Shown: one piece after another, positions 46,625 through 54,978 of the stretch | Layout: every line of letters starts with the position of its first letter | How positions within the stretch are numbered: position 1 is the stretch's first letter | Source: Pseudomonas viridiflava | GTDB lineage: Bacteria > Pseudomonadota > Gammaproteobacteria > Pseudomonadales > Pseudomonadaceae | NCBI RefSeq assembly: GCF_900591205.1 | Contig: NZ_UUPU01000027.1 | Location: 62,001-126,000, forward strand | DNA: 64,000 nucleotides | Direction: 5' to 3' | The notes under the pieces: model-generated | The model's database searches: none | Told to the model about the DNA's origin: nothing | The model's input: only the letters and a program-made list of their open reading frames with translations | Made by a program: the position numbers and the translations under genes

Positions 46625-46638
46625 TTGATTCAAATCCT
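46625..46638 (-). promoter_or_regulatory. Imperfect Anr/FNR box
   Basis: On the minus strand the site reads AGGATTTGAATCAA against the consensus TTGATnnnnATCAA: the second half is perfect and the first keeps GAT. It lies about 120 bases upstream of the PA1414-type start codon. Confidence 0.5.
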
Positions 46639-46648
46639 GACGGATCGT

Positions 46649-47542
46649 TCAAGCAATCGCCCGCGTGTCTGGCAGCAACTCAGCCTTGCCCTCTTGTTGC
46701 AGGTCGATCCACGCATTGAGATTAGCGCCGAGCATGCCCTTTCGCCACATCAACCAAGTGGTGGCAGTGGCAAAAGGCCCTGTTAAGGGATGAACGGACA
46801 CACTGTCCTTGCCCGGCAGGCTGTGGAGCATGGATTCAGACATCAACGCCACGCCGGAACCGGCGATGACGCAGGCAAGCATGCCTTGGTAGGACTCGAT
46901 CTCGATGGCGCGCCCCATGGCCACCCGCTCGTGGGAAAACCAGGTTTCCAGGCGTGTACGGTACGCACAACTGCGGCGAAACGTGAACACCGAGCGCCCG
47001 GCCACATCCTGCGGCCCACGCACCGGCGGGTGGTCAGCTTCGCAAATCAGCACCAGGCGTTCTTCACACAGCGGCACGCCATCCAGGGCGGCGATGGTCA
47101 GCGGGCCGTCCACCAAGGCAGCGTCCAGGCGGCCGGTGATCAAGCCTTCGAGCAGCTCACCGCTGGGGGCCGATTGCACCTGCAGATTCACCATGGGGTA
47201 AGCCTTGTGATAACGCGCCAGCAGCTTCGGCAGATGAATCGCCGCCGTGCTGTACATACTTCCCAGCACAAAATCGCCAGCCGGCTGCCCGCCCTGGACA
47301 GCGCCTTGGGCCTCGTCGTGCAGCGCGATCAGACGGGTGCTGTAGTCCAGCAACACTTTGCCGGCAGGAGAAAGCTGCAAGCGCTGGCGTTCGCGCACAA
47401 ACAGCTCGACGCCCAGCTGCTCCTCCATCTGCTTGAGCCGGGTCGACAAATTTGACGGCACACGGTGCAGACGCTCGGCGGCGCGGGTGATGGAGCCCTC
47501 TTGCGCTACGGCCTGGAAAATCCGCAATTGACTGAACTCCAT
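46649..47542 (-). CDS. LysR family transcriptional regulator (PA1413-like)
   Basis: This 297-residue LysR protein has the helix-turn-helix region FSQLRIFQAVAQEGSITRAAERL and VPSNLSTRLKQMEEQLGVELF. A C-terminal binding domain includes CEERLVLICEADHPPV. ATG 47542 has GGAG six bases upstream; TTG 47554 is not needed. It is divergent from the MFS gene at 47647 and probably regulates it. Both the PA1413-like position and the pairing support this, but the ligand is unknown. Confidence 0.88.
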   Translation of the reverse strand: MEFSQLRIFQAVAQEGSITRAAERLHRVPSNLSTRLKQMEEQLGVELFVRERQRLQLSPAGKVLLDYSTRLIALHDEAQGAVQGGQPAGDFVLGSMYSTAAIHLPKLLARYHKAYPMVNLQVQSAPSGELLEGLITGRLDAALVDGPLTIAALDGVPLCEERLVLICEADHPPVRGPQDVAGRSVFTFRRSCAYRTRLETWFSHERVAMGRAIEIESYQGMLACVIAGSGVALMSESMLHSLPGKDSVSVHPLTGPFATATTWLMWRKGMLGANLNAWIDLQQEGKAELLPDTRAIA

Positions 47543-47646
47543 AGCTTTCTCCAAAACTGAACAAGTTACTCACTATTATTCATTTTTACAGAAAGTCAAT
47601 CCGCTTTAGCCTGCTATTCATTCGCTTGCTTGCAGGAAACCCGAAC

Positions 47647-48852
47647 ATGTCACCGCTGATCCGCTTACTCGCCAGCTTTATCGCCTTGATGATGGCCATG
47701 GGCATTGGCCGTTTTGCCCTTACCCCGCAAATGCCGCATTTGCTCAGCGAGGGGCAGGTCGACCTGACTGGCGCCGGACTGATCGCGGCCGCCAACTACC
47801 TGGGCTACTTCGTCGGGGCGGTGGACTCGATCTTTGCCCGCAGCCACCACCACGTACGCGGCCGCTTGTACGGCGGCCTGTGGTTATGTGTGCTGCTGAC
47901 CTTTGCGTCCTATTGGGCCCATGGGTTCTGGCCGCACCTGCTATTGCGCTTCGGCACCGGTGTGGCGAGTGCCTGGGCGTTGGTGATGATCACCAGCCTG
48001 AGCCAGCCGCTGGCGATTGCCGCCGGGCGCCCACGCTTGGGGGCGCTAGTGTTTGCGGGGCCGGGGCTGGGGATTCTGCTGACCGGATTGCTGGCGCTGG
48101 GCTCCAACCTGCTGGGGCAAAACTCTGCCACGTTGTGGCTGGTGTATGGCGGGGTGGCGCTGGTGATGCTGCTGGCAATCCTGCCATTTTTACCCAAGCC
48201 TGCCGCCAGCGCACCTGTCGCCAGCCAGGCCGAGGCAGGCAGCAACGGCAGCATCACGCACCTGTGCTGGATCTACGTGTTGTACGGCCTGGGCTACATC
48301 ATTCCGGCAACGTTTCTGTCACAGATGGCCAGCGCGCAATTCAAGGGCGCCTGGCAGGCAGATTTATTCTGGCCGTGCTTTGGCCTGGCCGCAGCGATTG
48401 GCGTGGTGGTCGCCACCCTGCGCCGCAAAAAACCGAACACTACTCGCCGCTGGCTGATGGCGACCCTATGGCTGCAGGCCGCCGGCGTATTCGCCTGCTT
48501 GCTGGGCAATGGCTGGGGGTTGGCGCTGGGCGTGTTGCTGTGCGGCGGGCCGTTTCTGGCGTGCATGCAACTGGTGATGGCGCGCTTGCGTGACGTCGCG
48601 CCCCACGGCTACCAGCGCAGCACCGGGCTGTTGACGGCCAGCTTTGCCATCGGCCAGTTGAGCGGGCCACTGCTGGCGTCGGTGAGCAGCCACCTGAGCG
48701 GTGGGCTGCAACCGGCGCTGGTCGTCGCCGGTTGCGGTTTGTTACTGGCGGGCGCGGTGCTGCTCAACCCACAACCAAAGGCGTTGGCGTGCGAACCTGC
48801 TGGCGCCGCGCCAATACCAGGAAAAACAGCCCACCCAGGAAGCACCCGGTAA
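47647..48852 (+). CDS. YbfB/YjiJ-type MFS transporter
   Basis: This 401-residue, 12-helix carrier begins SPLIRLLASFIALMMAMGIGRFALTPQMPHL, a hallmark of the YbfB/YjiJ group (MGIGRFALTPxLP). ATG 47647 was chosen over TTG 47626. Its last 89 bases overlap the 3' end of the convergent NCS1 permease gene, so its C-terminal residues (about 372-401) and those of the permease are antisense to one another. The divergent LysR gene is the likely regulator. Confidence 0.87.
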   Translation: MSPLIRLLASFIALMMAMGIGRFALTPQMPHLLSEGQVDLTGAGLIAAANYLGYFVGAVDSIFARSHHHVRGRLYGGLWLCVLLTFASYWAHGFWPHLLLRFGTGVASAWALVMITSLSQPLAIAAGRPRLGALVFAGPGLGILLTGLLALGSNLLGQNSATLWLVYGGVALVMLLAILPFLPKPAASAPVASQAEAGSNGSITHLCWIYVLYGLGYIIPATFLSQMASAQFKGAWQADLFWPCFGLAAAIGVVVATLRRKKPNTTRRWLMATLWLQAAGVFACLLGNGWGLALGVLLCGGPFLACMQLVMARLRDVAPHGYQRSTGLLTASFAIGQLSGPLLASVSSHLSGGLQPALVVAGCGLLLAGAVLLNPQPKALACEPAGAAPIPGKTAHPGSTR

Positions 48853-50206
48853 ACCAGGCGAAGTTGGCCATGCCCTGCAACGCCGGCGTAAAAGTGATCG
48901 CGACGCCCACCAGTGTCGCAGGCACCAGCGCCTTGACCGCCGTCCAGTTTACGCCGCCATCGAAGTAGTAGCGCCCGTTCGGGCTGTCATCGAACAGCGC
49001 ATCCACGTCGATCTGCTGCTTTTTGATCAGGTAGAAATCCACCAGCAGAATCCCGAACAGCGGGCCGATAAACGCCGCGAGGATGTCCAGCGTGTAGTGG
49101 ATCATCAGCGGGTTGTTGAACAGGTTCCACGGCGTAATGAAGATCGACGCCACCGCCGCGATCATTCCACCGGCGCGCCAGCTGATTTTGCTTGGCGCAA
49201 CGTTGGCGAAATCAAACGCTGGGGAAACGAAGTTGGCGACAATATTGATGCCGATGGTCGCGGTGACGAAGGCAAAGGCCCCGAGCAACACCGCCATGCT
49301 GTTATCAATGCGCGAAACCGTGGCGATGGGGTCATGGAGCATTTCGCCAAACACCGGCAAGGTGCCCGAGACGATCACCACGGTCACCAGGGAAAACGCC
49401 AGGAAATTCACCGGCAGCCCCCAGAAGTTGCCGCGTCGCACATCCTGCATGCTGCGGCAGTAGCGGCTGAAGTCCCCAAAATTCAGGGTTGGCCCGGAAA
49501 AGTACGAGACCACCAGCGCGGTCGCCACGATCACCTGGCCAAATGCCTGCCAGCCCGACAGGGATTTTTCTGACAGGGTAAAGCTGATGTTCGCCCAGCC
49601 CGCCTTCCACACGATCCAGCCGGCCAGGGCAAACATCACCGCGTACACCACCGGCCCCGCCCAGTCGATAAAGCGGCGGATGGACTCCATGCCGGCCCAG
49701 AACACCGCAGCCTGCAGCACCCACAAGCTGAGAAAACCAAACCAACCCAAGTAGGACAGGCCGGCGAAATGCGGTTGCGCATACACCGCCATCTGCGGGA
49801 AGAAACGCAGCACCACAATGATCAAGGCACTCGACGCCAAATACGTCTGAATCCCGTACCAAGCCACGGCGATCAGGCCGCGAATCACTGCAGGAATATT
49901 CGCGCCGAACACGCCAAACGCCAGCCGGCAGATCACCGGATAAGGCACTGCTGCTTGCTGGCTCGGCTTGGCTACCAGGTTGGCAATCAACTGCACGATG
50001 CAAATGCCGGCGAGCAAGGCGATCAGTACCTGCCAACTGGCGAGGCCCAGGGCGAACAGGCTGGCGGCAAACACATAGCCACCGACGCTGTGCACGTCGC
50101 TCATCCAGAAGGCGAAAATGTTGTACCAGGTCCATTTTTGCGGCAGCGGGCCCAAATCCTGGTTGTACAGGCGCGGGCTGTAGCCTTTGGGCAATTGTTC
50201 GGTCAT
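48764..50206 (-). CDS. NCS1 family permease (allantoin/uracil/hydantoin type)
   Basis: This 480-residue, 12-helix nucleobase:cation symporter-1 protein begins LYNQDLGPLPQKWTWYNIFAFWMSDVHSVGGY. It has the core AVPYPVICRLAFGVFGANIPAVIRG, and GPTLNFGDFSRYCRS, features of the allantoin/hydantoin branch (PucI, Mhp1-like) rather than the CodB branch represented by the gene at 43203. The substrate is not certain. ATG 50206 has GAGGAG eight bases upstream. The 3' end overlaps the MFS gene tail to tail. Confidence 0.9.
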   Translation of the reverse strand: MTEQLPKGYSPRLYNQDLGPLPQKWTWYNIFAFWMSDVHSVGGYVFAASLFALGLASWQVLIALLAGICIVQLIANLVAKPSQQAAVPYPVICRLAFGVFGANIPAVIRGLIAVAWYGIQTYLASSALIIVVLRFFPQMAVYAQPHFAGLSYLGWFGFLSLWVLQAAVFWAGMESIRRFIDWAGPVVYAVMFALAGWIVWKAGWANISFTLSEKSLSGWQAFGQVIVATALVVSYFSGPTLNFGDFSRYCRSMQDVRRGNFWGLPVNFLAFSLVTVVIVSGTLPVFGEMLHDPIATVSRIDNSMAVLLGAFAFVTATIGINIVANFVSPAFDFANVAPSKISWRAGGMIAAVASIFITPWNLFNNPLMIHYTLDILAAFIGPLFGILLVDFYLIKKQQIDVDALFDDSPNGRYYFDGGVNWTAVKALVPATLVGVAITFTPALQGMANFAWFTGCFLGGLFFLVLARRQQVRTPTPLVVG

Positions 50207-50403
50207 CGCTTGGCTCCTCGAAATACCGGCCTGCGCTGCCGTAGCAGGTGCATACGGTAGGCGGCATGGTTTGTATACGAGGCTTTCAGCAGAATACGTG
50301 CCAATGGCACACAATCCTTCTGAAACGGGGTTCCAAAGGGATTTTTTAAGGCTTAGATACGGGTAGCTCGCTCAGCAACGGTGCACATAAATCCTGTACA
50401 CAA

Positions 50404-50802
50404 TCATTGGTGCACTCGATGTGCACACTGGTGCCCAACCGTGCAGCAAGCGGCCGTCAGCACGGTGCCCCACGCCATATCCAGCAATGCCAGCCCGGCC
50501 GACCAGCCTTGCAGCGTGGCCCAGTTACTCAGGTCATAGGTGCCGTAGGCGACCAGGCCCAGCAAGGCGCCGAGGCGTGCAGCACGTTGCCAACTGACGC
50601 TTGGCAAAACCACAAACACCACGCAACCGATGGCATACAGCAGATAGAACAACACGGCAGGCAAGAGGCGCGGCTGATCAAGCATCAGCGGGCCCAGCAG
50701 GGATTTGTAGGTCGGGCCCATCAGAACGCCGAGCCAGAGGCCGTCGAGGACCAGGAAGGCGAGCAAGGTGCCGAGGTAGGCGAAGAGGGTTTTGCGGGTC
50801 AT
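50404..50802 (-). CDS. DUF2177 membrane protein
   Basis: This 132-residue protein has four hydrophobic helices and DUF2177 features: LAFLVLDGLWLGVLMGPTYK, LLYAIGCVVFVVLPS, GLVAYGTYDLSNWATLQGWS and a terminal DMAWGTVLTA helix. The function is unknown. GGAGG precedes ATG 50802. Immediately upstream is a GTAGGCGCC..GGGCGCCTAC hairpin (50816-50837) between it and cvfB. Confidence 0.85.
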   Translation of the reverse strand: MTRKTLFAYLGTLLAFLVLDGLWLGVLMGPTYKSLLGPLMLDQPRLLPAVLFYLLYAIGCVVFVVLPSVSWQRAARLGALLGLVAYGTYDLSNWATLQGWSAGLALLDMAWGTVLTAACCTVGHQCAHRVHQ

Positions 50803-50854
50803 CAATGCAGCCTCCGTAGGCGCCGACGGGCGCCTACAGAAGAGCAAGCGCCAC

Positions 50855-51691
50855 TCAGCTTAGTTCAATGCGATCCGCATGAATCACAATCTGACCTTGC
50901 TTGTAGAGTGCACCAATGGCCTTCTTGAAGTTGCCCTTGCTCACGCCGAACAAGTTGCTGATCACGGCCGGATCACTCTTGTCGCTGACCGGCAAGGTGC
51001 CATTGTTTTCACGCAGCTTGGCAAGGATCTTCGAGTTCAAGCTGGACGCCGCTTCCTGGCCGACGGGTTGCAGGCTCAGGCTGATGTTGCCATCGGCGCG
51101 GATCTCTTTGATAAAACCTTTCTCTTCCTTGCCCGGGCGCAGGAACTTGAACACTTCGTTCTTGTGAATCAGGCCCCAATGCTTGTTGTTGATGATCGCC
51201 TTGAAGCCCATGTCGGTAGCTTCGGCCACCAGCAGGTCGACTTCCTGGCCAACCTGGTAGTTGGCGGGGGTCTTGTCCAGGTAACGATCGAGGCGGGCGG
51301 TGGCTGTGATGCGCTTGGTGTGCTTGTCCAGGTAGACATGCACCACACAATATTCACCGGCGGTCATCTGCCGTTTTTCTTCCGAATACGGCAGCAACAG
51401 GTCCTTGGGCAAACCCCAGTCGAGGAACACGCCAATACTGTTGACTTCGACGACTTTCAAACTGGCAAACTCGCCCACTTGAACTTTGGGTTTTTCAGTC
51501 GTGGCGATAAGTTTGTCATCGCTGTCCAGATAAATGAAAACGTTAAGCCAGTCTTCATCTTCGCTGGGAATATCTTTTGGAATGTACCGATTAGGCAAGA
51601 GGATTTCGCCATCTTGCGCACCGTCCAGGTACAAACCGAAGTTAGTGTGTTTTACCACTTGCAAGCTGTTGTAGCGCCCGACTAAAGCCAT
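50855..51691 (-). CDS. CvfB-type S1 RNA-binding protein
   Basis: This 278-residue protein has three S1-like OB domains and a C-terminal winged helix, the layout of CvfB/YitL. It begins ALVGRYNSLQVVKHTNFGLYLDG, has GVFLDWGLPKDLLLPYSEE and TDMGFKAIINNKHWGLIHKNEV, and ends in the DNA/RNA-binding SDPAVISNLFGVSKGNFKKAIGALYKQG. CvfB binds nucleic acids and affects virulence gene expression in Staphylococcus; its role here is open. ATG 51691 with GAGGG upstream. Confidence 0.92.
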   Translation of the reverse strand: MALVGRYNSLQVVKHTNFGLYLDGAQDGEILLPNRYIPKDIPSEDEDWLNVFIYLDSDDKLIATTEKPKVQVGEFASLKVVEVNSIGVFLDWGLPKDLLLPYSEEKRQMTAGEYCVVHVYLDKHTKRITATARLDRYLDKTPANYQVGQEVDLLVAEATDMGFKAIINNKHWGLIHKNEVFKFLRPGKEEKGFIKEIRADGNISLSLQPVGQEAASSLNSKILAKLRENNGTLPVSDKSDPAVISNLFGVSKGNFKKAIGALYKQGQIVIHADRIELS

Positions 51692-52014
51692 TTCCAATTA
51701 CCCTCATTGCGTGGGCGACATTCTACCCGAGTTGCGCTCGCCACGCGCACACGCCTGAAAAATCGCAGGCTTACGTGGCGTTTTACTGGCAGCACCCCGC
51801 TCGTCCGATCAACCGGCTGGTTTTCGCCCCCCCAGCCCGCCAGACGGCACGAGTCTTTCGAGTTAAAACAGTAAGTTAGGTGCTTAATTCGAAGATGAAC
51901 TTTGGGCTTTTTACTGCCGCGCCACTTATTCTCGGAGGATATTTGCCAAGCAATTGTCAAGTATTTCCTGTACGATGCCTGGCCAAGTTAATTTTCTACA
52001 GGTTAGTGGCCGCC

Positions 52015-52194
52015 ATGCGCGTAAAAGCATCCAACAGCAAAGCAAAGCCAGCTCCAGCCGTTGAAACCAGCGAATCGATCAACAGCCAGATTGCTGCGTT
52101 CCTCAAGTCCGGTGGCGAAATCCAGCAAATTGCCAAGGGCGTGAGCGGCCAGACTTTCGGCCCGTCCAAGCAGATCAGCCTGGGCAAGAAGTAA
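52015..52194 (+). CDS. Small basic protein, unknown
   Basis: The 59-residue protein is Lys/Ser/Ala-rich at its N-terminus (KASNSKAKPAPAVE), followed by INSQIAAFLKSGGEIQQIAKG and a C-terminal SGQTFGPSKQISLGKK. It looks like a small nucleic-acid-associated or regulatory protein, but I cannot name the family. The earlier in-frame start at 51880 is less likely. It is divergent from cvfB with a promoter region of about 320 bases between them. Confidence 0.7.
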   Translation: MRVKASNSKAKPAPAVETSESINSQIAAFLKSGGEIQQIAKGVSGQTFGPSKQISLGKK

Positions 52195-52400
52195 CACCCG
52201 CGCAGTAGACCTGGTCCCTAAGCGTCTTGCCTTCAAGGCGCTAGGACTAGAGCCCGAAACACCCTCTTGTTTTATCCCTTGATGCGCTAATCGACGAACG
52301 GGCCTCACCTCCCGGCATTCGCCGGTATGCTTGCACACGTCTAGCACGGGCATCTCCCGACTTATTTCGTCACTGCTCCTCGCTTTTCATGGAGTGAAGC

Positions 52401-53123
52401 ATGTTCAAACCCTGCATTTTCCTGGTCGCGGCCCTGGCCGCCAGCCCCCTTGCCGAAGCGCAGATCTTTCAGCGTGAATTAGGCGACTTCGACCTGAAAT
52501 TGGGCACTACCCCCAGCCGCAGCATGGCCCAGGGGTTGGTCAAACCCACGTCTCCCGGCAGCGACTCGTTCCATGGCGGGCTGGACCTGAGCCACGACAG
52601 CGGCCTGTATTTCGGCCAGTTTTCACCGAACATGGGCCTGTCCTCCACCAGCAACCTCGAAGTCGATTCCTACATGGGTTTCAAACACCCCTTCGACCAG
52701 ACCCTGGGCTATGAAGTGGGCTTGATCCATTACAGCTACCCCAAGCTCAGCCCCCTCGACAGCCAGGAGTTCTACGGCGGCCTGAACCTGCTGGGCAACC
52801 GTTTCGGTGCCTCTTTCAGCAATGACCCGGACCGCCAGGACAGCACGCTGTTTGCCGACCTCGGCGGTACACAGCCGTTCGGCATTGGCGTCAGCATGAA
52901 ATACACCACCCATCAGTTGGGCACCCCGGTCTCGGTGGAGGGCGGTTCCATCAGCACCTTCAGCGACTGGTCGGTGCAATTCTCCCGGCAGTGGATGGGC
53001 GTTGACCTGAACCTGATCTACAGCGACTCCAGCCTCAGCGGCGGCGATTGCTCGGCTTACTCCGGACACAATTCGCAATGCGATGGGCTGTTGACGTTGA
53101 AGGCTGCGCGGTCGTTTTATTGA
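52401..53123 (+). CDS. TorF-family putative outer-membrane porin
   Basis: This 240-residue protein has a Sec signal (FKPCIFLVAALAASPLAEA), then amphipathic beta strands with SMAQGLVKPTSPGSDSFHGG, SNLEVDSYMGFKHPF and a C-terminal strand ending AARSFY, whose final Tyr suits outer-membrane insertion. These features match the TorF/conserved gcw family of porin-like proteins. The two cysteines in GGDCSAYSGHNSQCDG may form a loop disulfide. The gene is monocistronic. Confidence 0.8.
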   Translation: MFKPCIFLVAALAASPLAEAQIFQRELGDFDLKLGTTPSRSMAQGLVKPTSPGSDSFHGGLDLSHDSGLYFGQFSPNMGLSSTSNLEVDSYMGFKHPFDQTLGYEVGLIHYSYPKLSPLDSQEFYGGLNLLGNRFGASFSNDPDRQDSTLFADLGGTQPFGIGVSMKYTTHQLGTPVSVEGGSISTFSDWSVQFSRQWMGVDLNLIYSDSSLSGGDCSAYSGHNSQCDGLLTLKAARSFY

Positions 53124-53190
53124 TGGGCTGAACTGTCGCACCCCGCGCAGGTTCACATGCATTAACCCCTCTCTGCGCAAGGACTCGCCC

Positions 53191-54057
53191 ATGCTGCGTC
53201 GGCTCAAATTTCTGCTGGTAGTGCTGAGCCTGAGCCTGGTGCTCGCCGGCTGCAATCGCGTGGGCCTGGCCTACCGCAACCTTGACGTGATCATCCCGTG
53301 GACCCTCAATGACTACCTGGACATGAACGCCGGGCAGAAGAGCTGGTTCAACGACAAACTCAAGGAACACCTGGCCTGGCACTGCACCACACAATTGCCC
53401 GGCTACCTGGATTGGCTGGACCGCCTGCAACAGATGGTCGACGACAACCAGGTCACCGACGCGGCATTACAAACCCGCACTGCCGAAGCCAAGCAGGCGA
53501 TTGCCGACATCGCCCGTGAAGTCACCCCTTCGGCGATTGAACTGTTGCAGGGGCTGGACGACCAACAGGTCAAGGAGATGAACGACGCCCTGGCCAAGGA
53601 CCTGCGCAAACGGCAGGACGAATACCTCAAACCGCCACTTGAACAGCAGATCAAGGAACGCGCCGAGCGCATGAGCAAACGCCTGGATACTTGGATGGGC
53701 CCGCTGAGCGCCAGCCAGCAAAACCGGGTCACGGCGTGGTCGATCGCCCTGGGTGAGCAAAATGAGCAGTGGATCGGTAACCGCGCCCACTGGCAGGCAC
53801 AATTTATCGACGCGGTAAAACAACGCCAAAGTGCCGATTTCCCACAGAAAATACAGCAGTTGCTGGTGAACCGCGAAAGCCTGTGGACCCCGGAATATCG
53901 CGTCGCCTATGCTCAGACCGAAGCGGCGGCCCGCAGCCTGCTCGTCGACCTGATGGCGGAAAGTACCGCGCAGCAGCGCCTCAAATTGACACAGAAAATC
54001 GACGGCGTGCGCAGCGACTTCAAGGCACTCAAATGCCTGAAGGCCGCCTCAATCTAA
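53191..54057 (+). CDS. DUF6279-type lipoprotein
   Basis: This 288-residue lipoprotein has lipobox VLAGC (Cys21) and a mainly helical mature part rich in Gln and Lys: WTLNDYLDMNAGQKSWFNDKL, LLQGLDDQQVKEMNDAL, MSKRLDTWMGPLSASQQNRV. It resembles the DUF6279 family of cell-envelope lipoproteins of unknown function. It lies 67 bases after the porin-like gene and may be co-transcribed with it. Confidence 0.82.
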   Translation: MLRRLKFLLVVLSLSLVLAGCNRVGLAYRNLDVIIPWTLNDYLDMNAGQKSWFNDKLKEHLAWHCTTQLPGYLDWLDRLQQMVDDNQVTDAALQTRTAEAKQAIADIAREVTPSAIELLQGLDDQQVKEMNDALAKDLRKRQDEYLKPPLEQQIKERAERMSKRLDTWMGPLSASQQNRVTAWSIALGEQNEQWIGNRAHWQAQFIDAVKQRQSADFPQKIQQLLVNRESLWTPEYRVAYAQTEAAARSLLVDLMAESTAQQRLKLTQKIDGVRSDFKALKCLKAASI

Positions 54058-54059
54058 AC

Positions 54060-54089
54060 TGTGGAAGCGGGTTTTCCCGCCCCCCACAT
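54060..54089. repeat. Degenerate REP unit
   Basis: TGTGGAAGCGGGTTTTCCCG followed by CCCCCCACA, a decayed single copy of the GCGGGCTTGCCCGC type. Confidence 0.6.
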
Positions 54090-54109
54090 TTGGTTAGCGT
54101 CGAGCCTGC

Positions 54110-54499
54110 TCAGGCAATCTGCGCTTTCGAAGCCACCTCGGCAAACGTCGCCGGGTCCAGCGCATCCGCCTGCTCGTCCAGGACTTGACGCGGGTGATCG
54201 TTACCCGGAATCGAACTGTCGATCAGCGCCAGCAACTGCGCACCCAGCGCGGTCAGGATAAAGTTCTCACCATTGCCGCCCTCTTCTTCCGGCCGCGACT
54301 CAATAAAGCCACGCTTGAACAACATCGCCTCGTAATCGGCAGCAGTTTTCTTCAGCGCATCCAGGTTGCCGGTGGACTCGCCCGCCGTGGCCTTTTCAGC
54401 GGCTTCCTGTTCAGCGTATTTGCGCGGTGCAAAGCTGCCCTCGCCGTTCTGCACTTCATGCAGCAGACGCTCGATCAAATCCCAGTTGTAAGTCGTCAT
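54110..54499 (-). CDS. DUF2513-like winged-helix protein
   Basis: This 129-residue acidic protein begins TTYNWDLIERLLHEVQNGEG, has ADYEAMLFKRGFIESRPEEE and FILTALGAQLLALIDSS. This layout resembles the DUF2513 winged-helix family, often found as regulators in mobile or phage contexts, though here none surround it. GGAGGAATCAGG directly before ATG 54499 is a strong start context. It is divergent from the gene at 54655. Confidence 0.75.
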   Translation of the reverse strand: MTTYNWDLIERLLHEVQNGEGSFAPRKYAEQEAAEKATAGESTGNLDALKKTAADYEAMLFKRGFIESRPEEEGGNGENFILTALGAQLLALIDSSIPGNDHPRQVLDEQADALDPATFAEVASKAQIA

Positions 54500-54654
54500 C
54501 CTGATTCCTCCTGCAGGCCCAAGGAAAAGTAGCCCGTCTAGAGGTGTGACACGCCGCGCCACTGGCCGTTCAGCCGACCGGACGGACGCGATTTCTCTGA
54601 ACTTTCCAGACGTTCGCGCCCTCAACTGGGCATAACCGCCAAGGAGGTCCCACC

Positions 54655-54930
54655 ATGAAAACCCTGATAAACCTGGCCATCGCCGCCACGCTGCTGAGCG
54701 CCCTGCCCGCCTGGGCCTGCACCCCGGACGAGGCCACCGCCAAACGCGAGCAGTTGGCCCAGGAAGTGGCCACACTCACCGAGCAGAACCCGACCAAGGC
54801 CAAGGAAATGAACGACGAGTTGCAGAAAATGGACCTGGATACCGAGAGTGCCGAGTTTCCTGACAAGTGCCAGTTGATCGACGCCCGTCTCAAAGAGCTG
54901 AAAGAAGCGGCGGCCAAAGCCAAAAACTGA
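54655..54930 (+). CDS. Small periplasmic helical protein, unknown
   Basis: This 91-residue protein has a signal peptide (TLINLAIAATLLSALPAWA) and a mature, highly charged helical part with two cysteines (ACTPDE and DKCQLID) that may pair in a disulfide. AAGGAGGT at 54641-54648 is a perfect ribosome site. A bidirectional terminator follows. I do not recognise the family. Confidence 0.8.
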   Translation: MKTLINLAIAATLLSALPAWACTPDEATAKREQLAQEVATLTEQNPTKAKEMNDELQKMDLDTESAEFPDKCQLIDARLKELKEAAAKAKN

Positions 54931-54936
54931 AGGCAT

Positions 54937-54964
54937 AAAAAAACCGGACAGCGTCCGGTTTTTT
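54937..54964. terminator. Bidirectional terminator
   Basis: AAAAACCGGAC..GTCCGGTTTTTT stem with A and T runs, between the small periplasmic gene and the converging helicase gene. Confidence 0.92.
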
Positions 54965-54978
54965 CACATCAGCCCTGA

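Noticed and set aside
46181..46628. Plus-strand frame of 98 codons at 46332
   Set aside because: It begins in the REPIN and is antisense to the PA1414-type gene; no ribosome site or family pattern.
50816..50837. GTAGGCGCCGACGGGCGCCTAC hairpin as a terminator of cvfB
   Set aside because: No T-run follows on the minus strand; it may be only a short palindrome in the leader of the DUF2177 gene.
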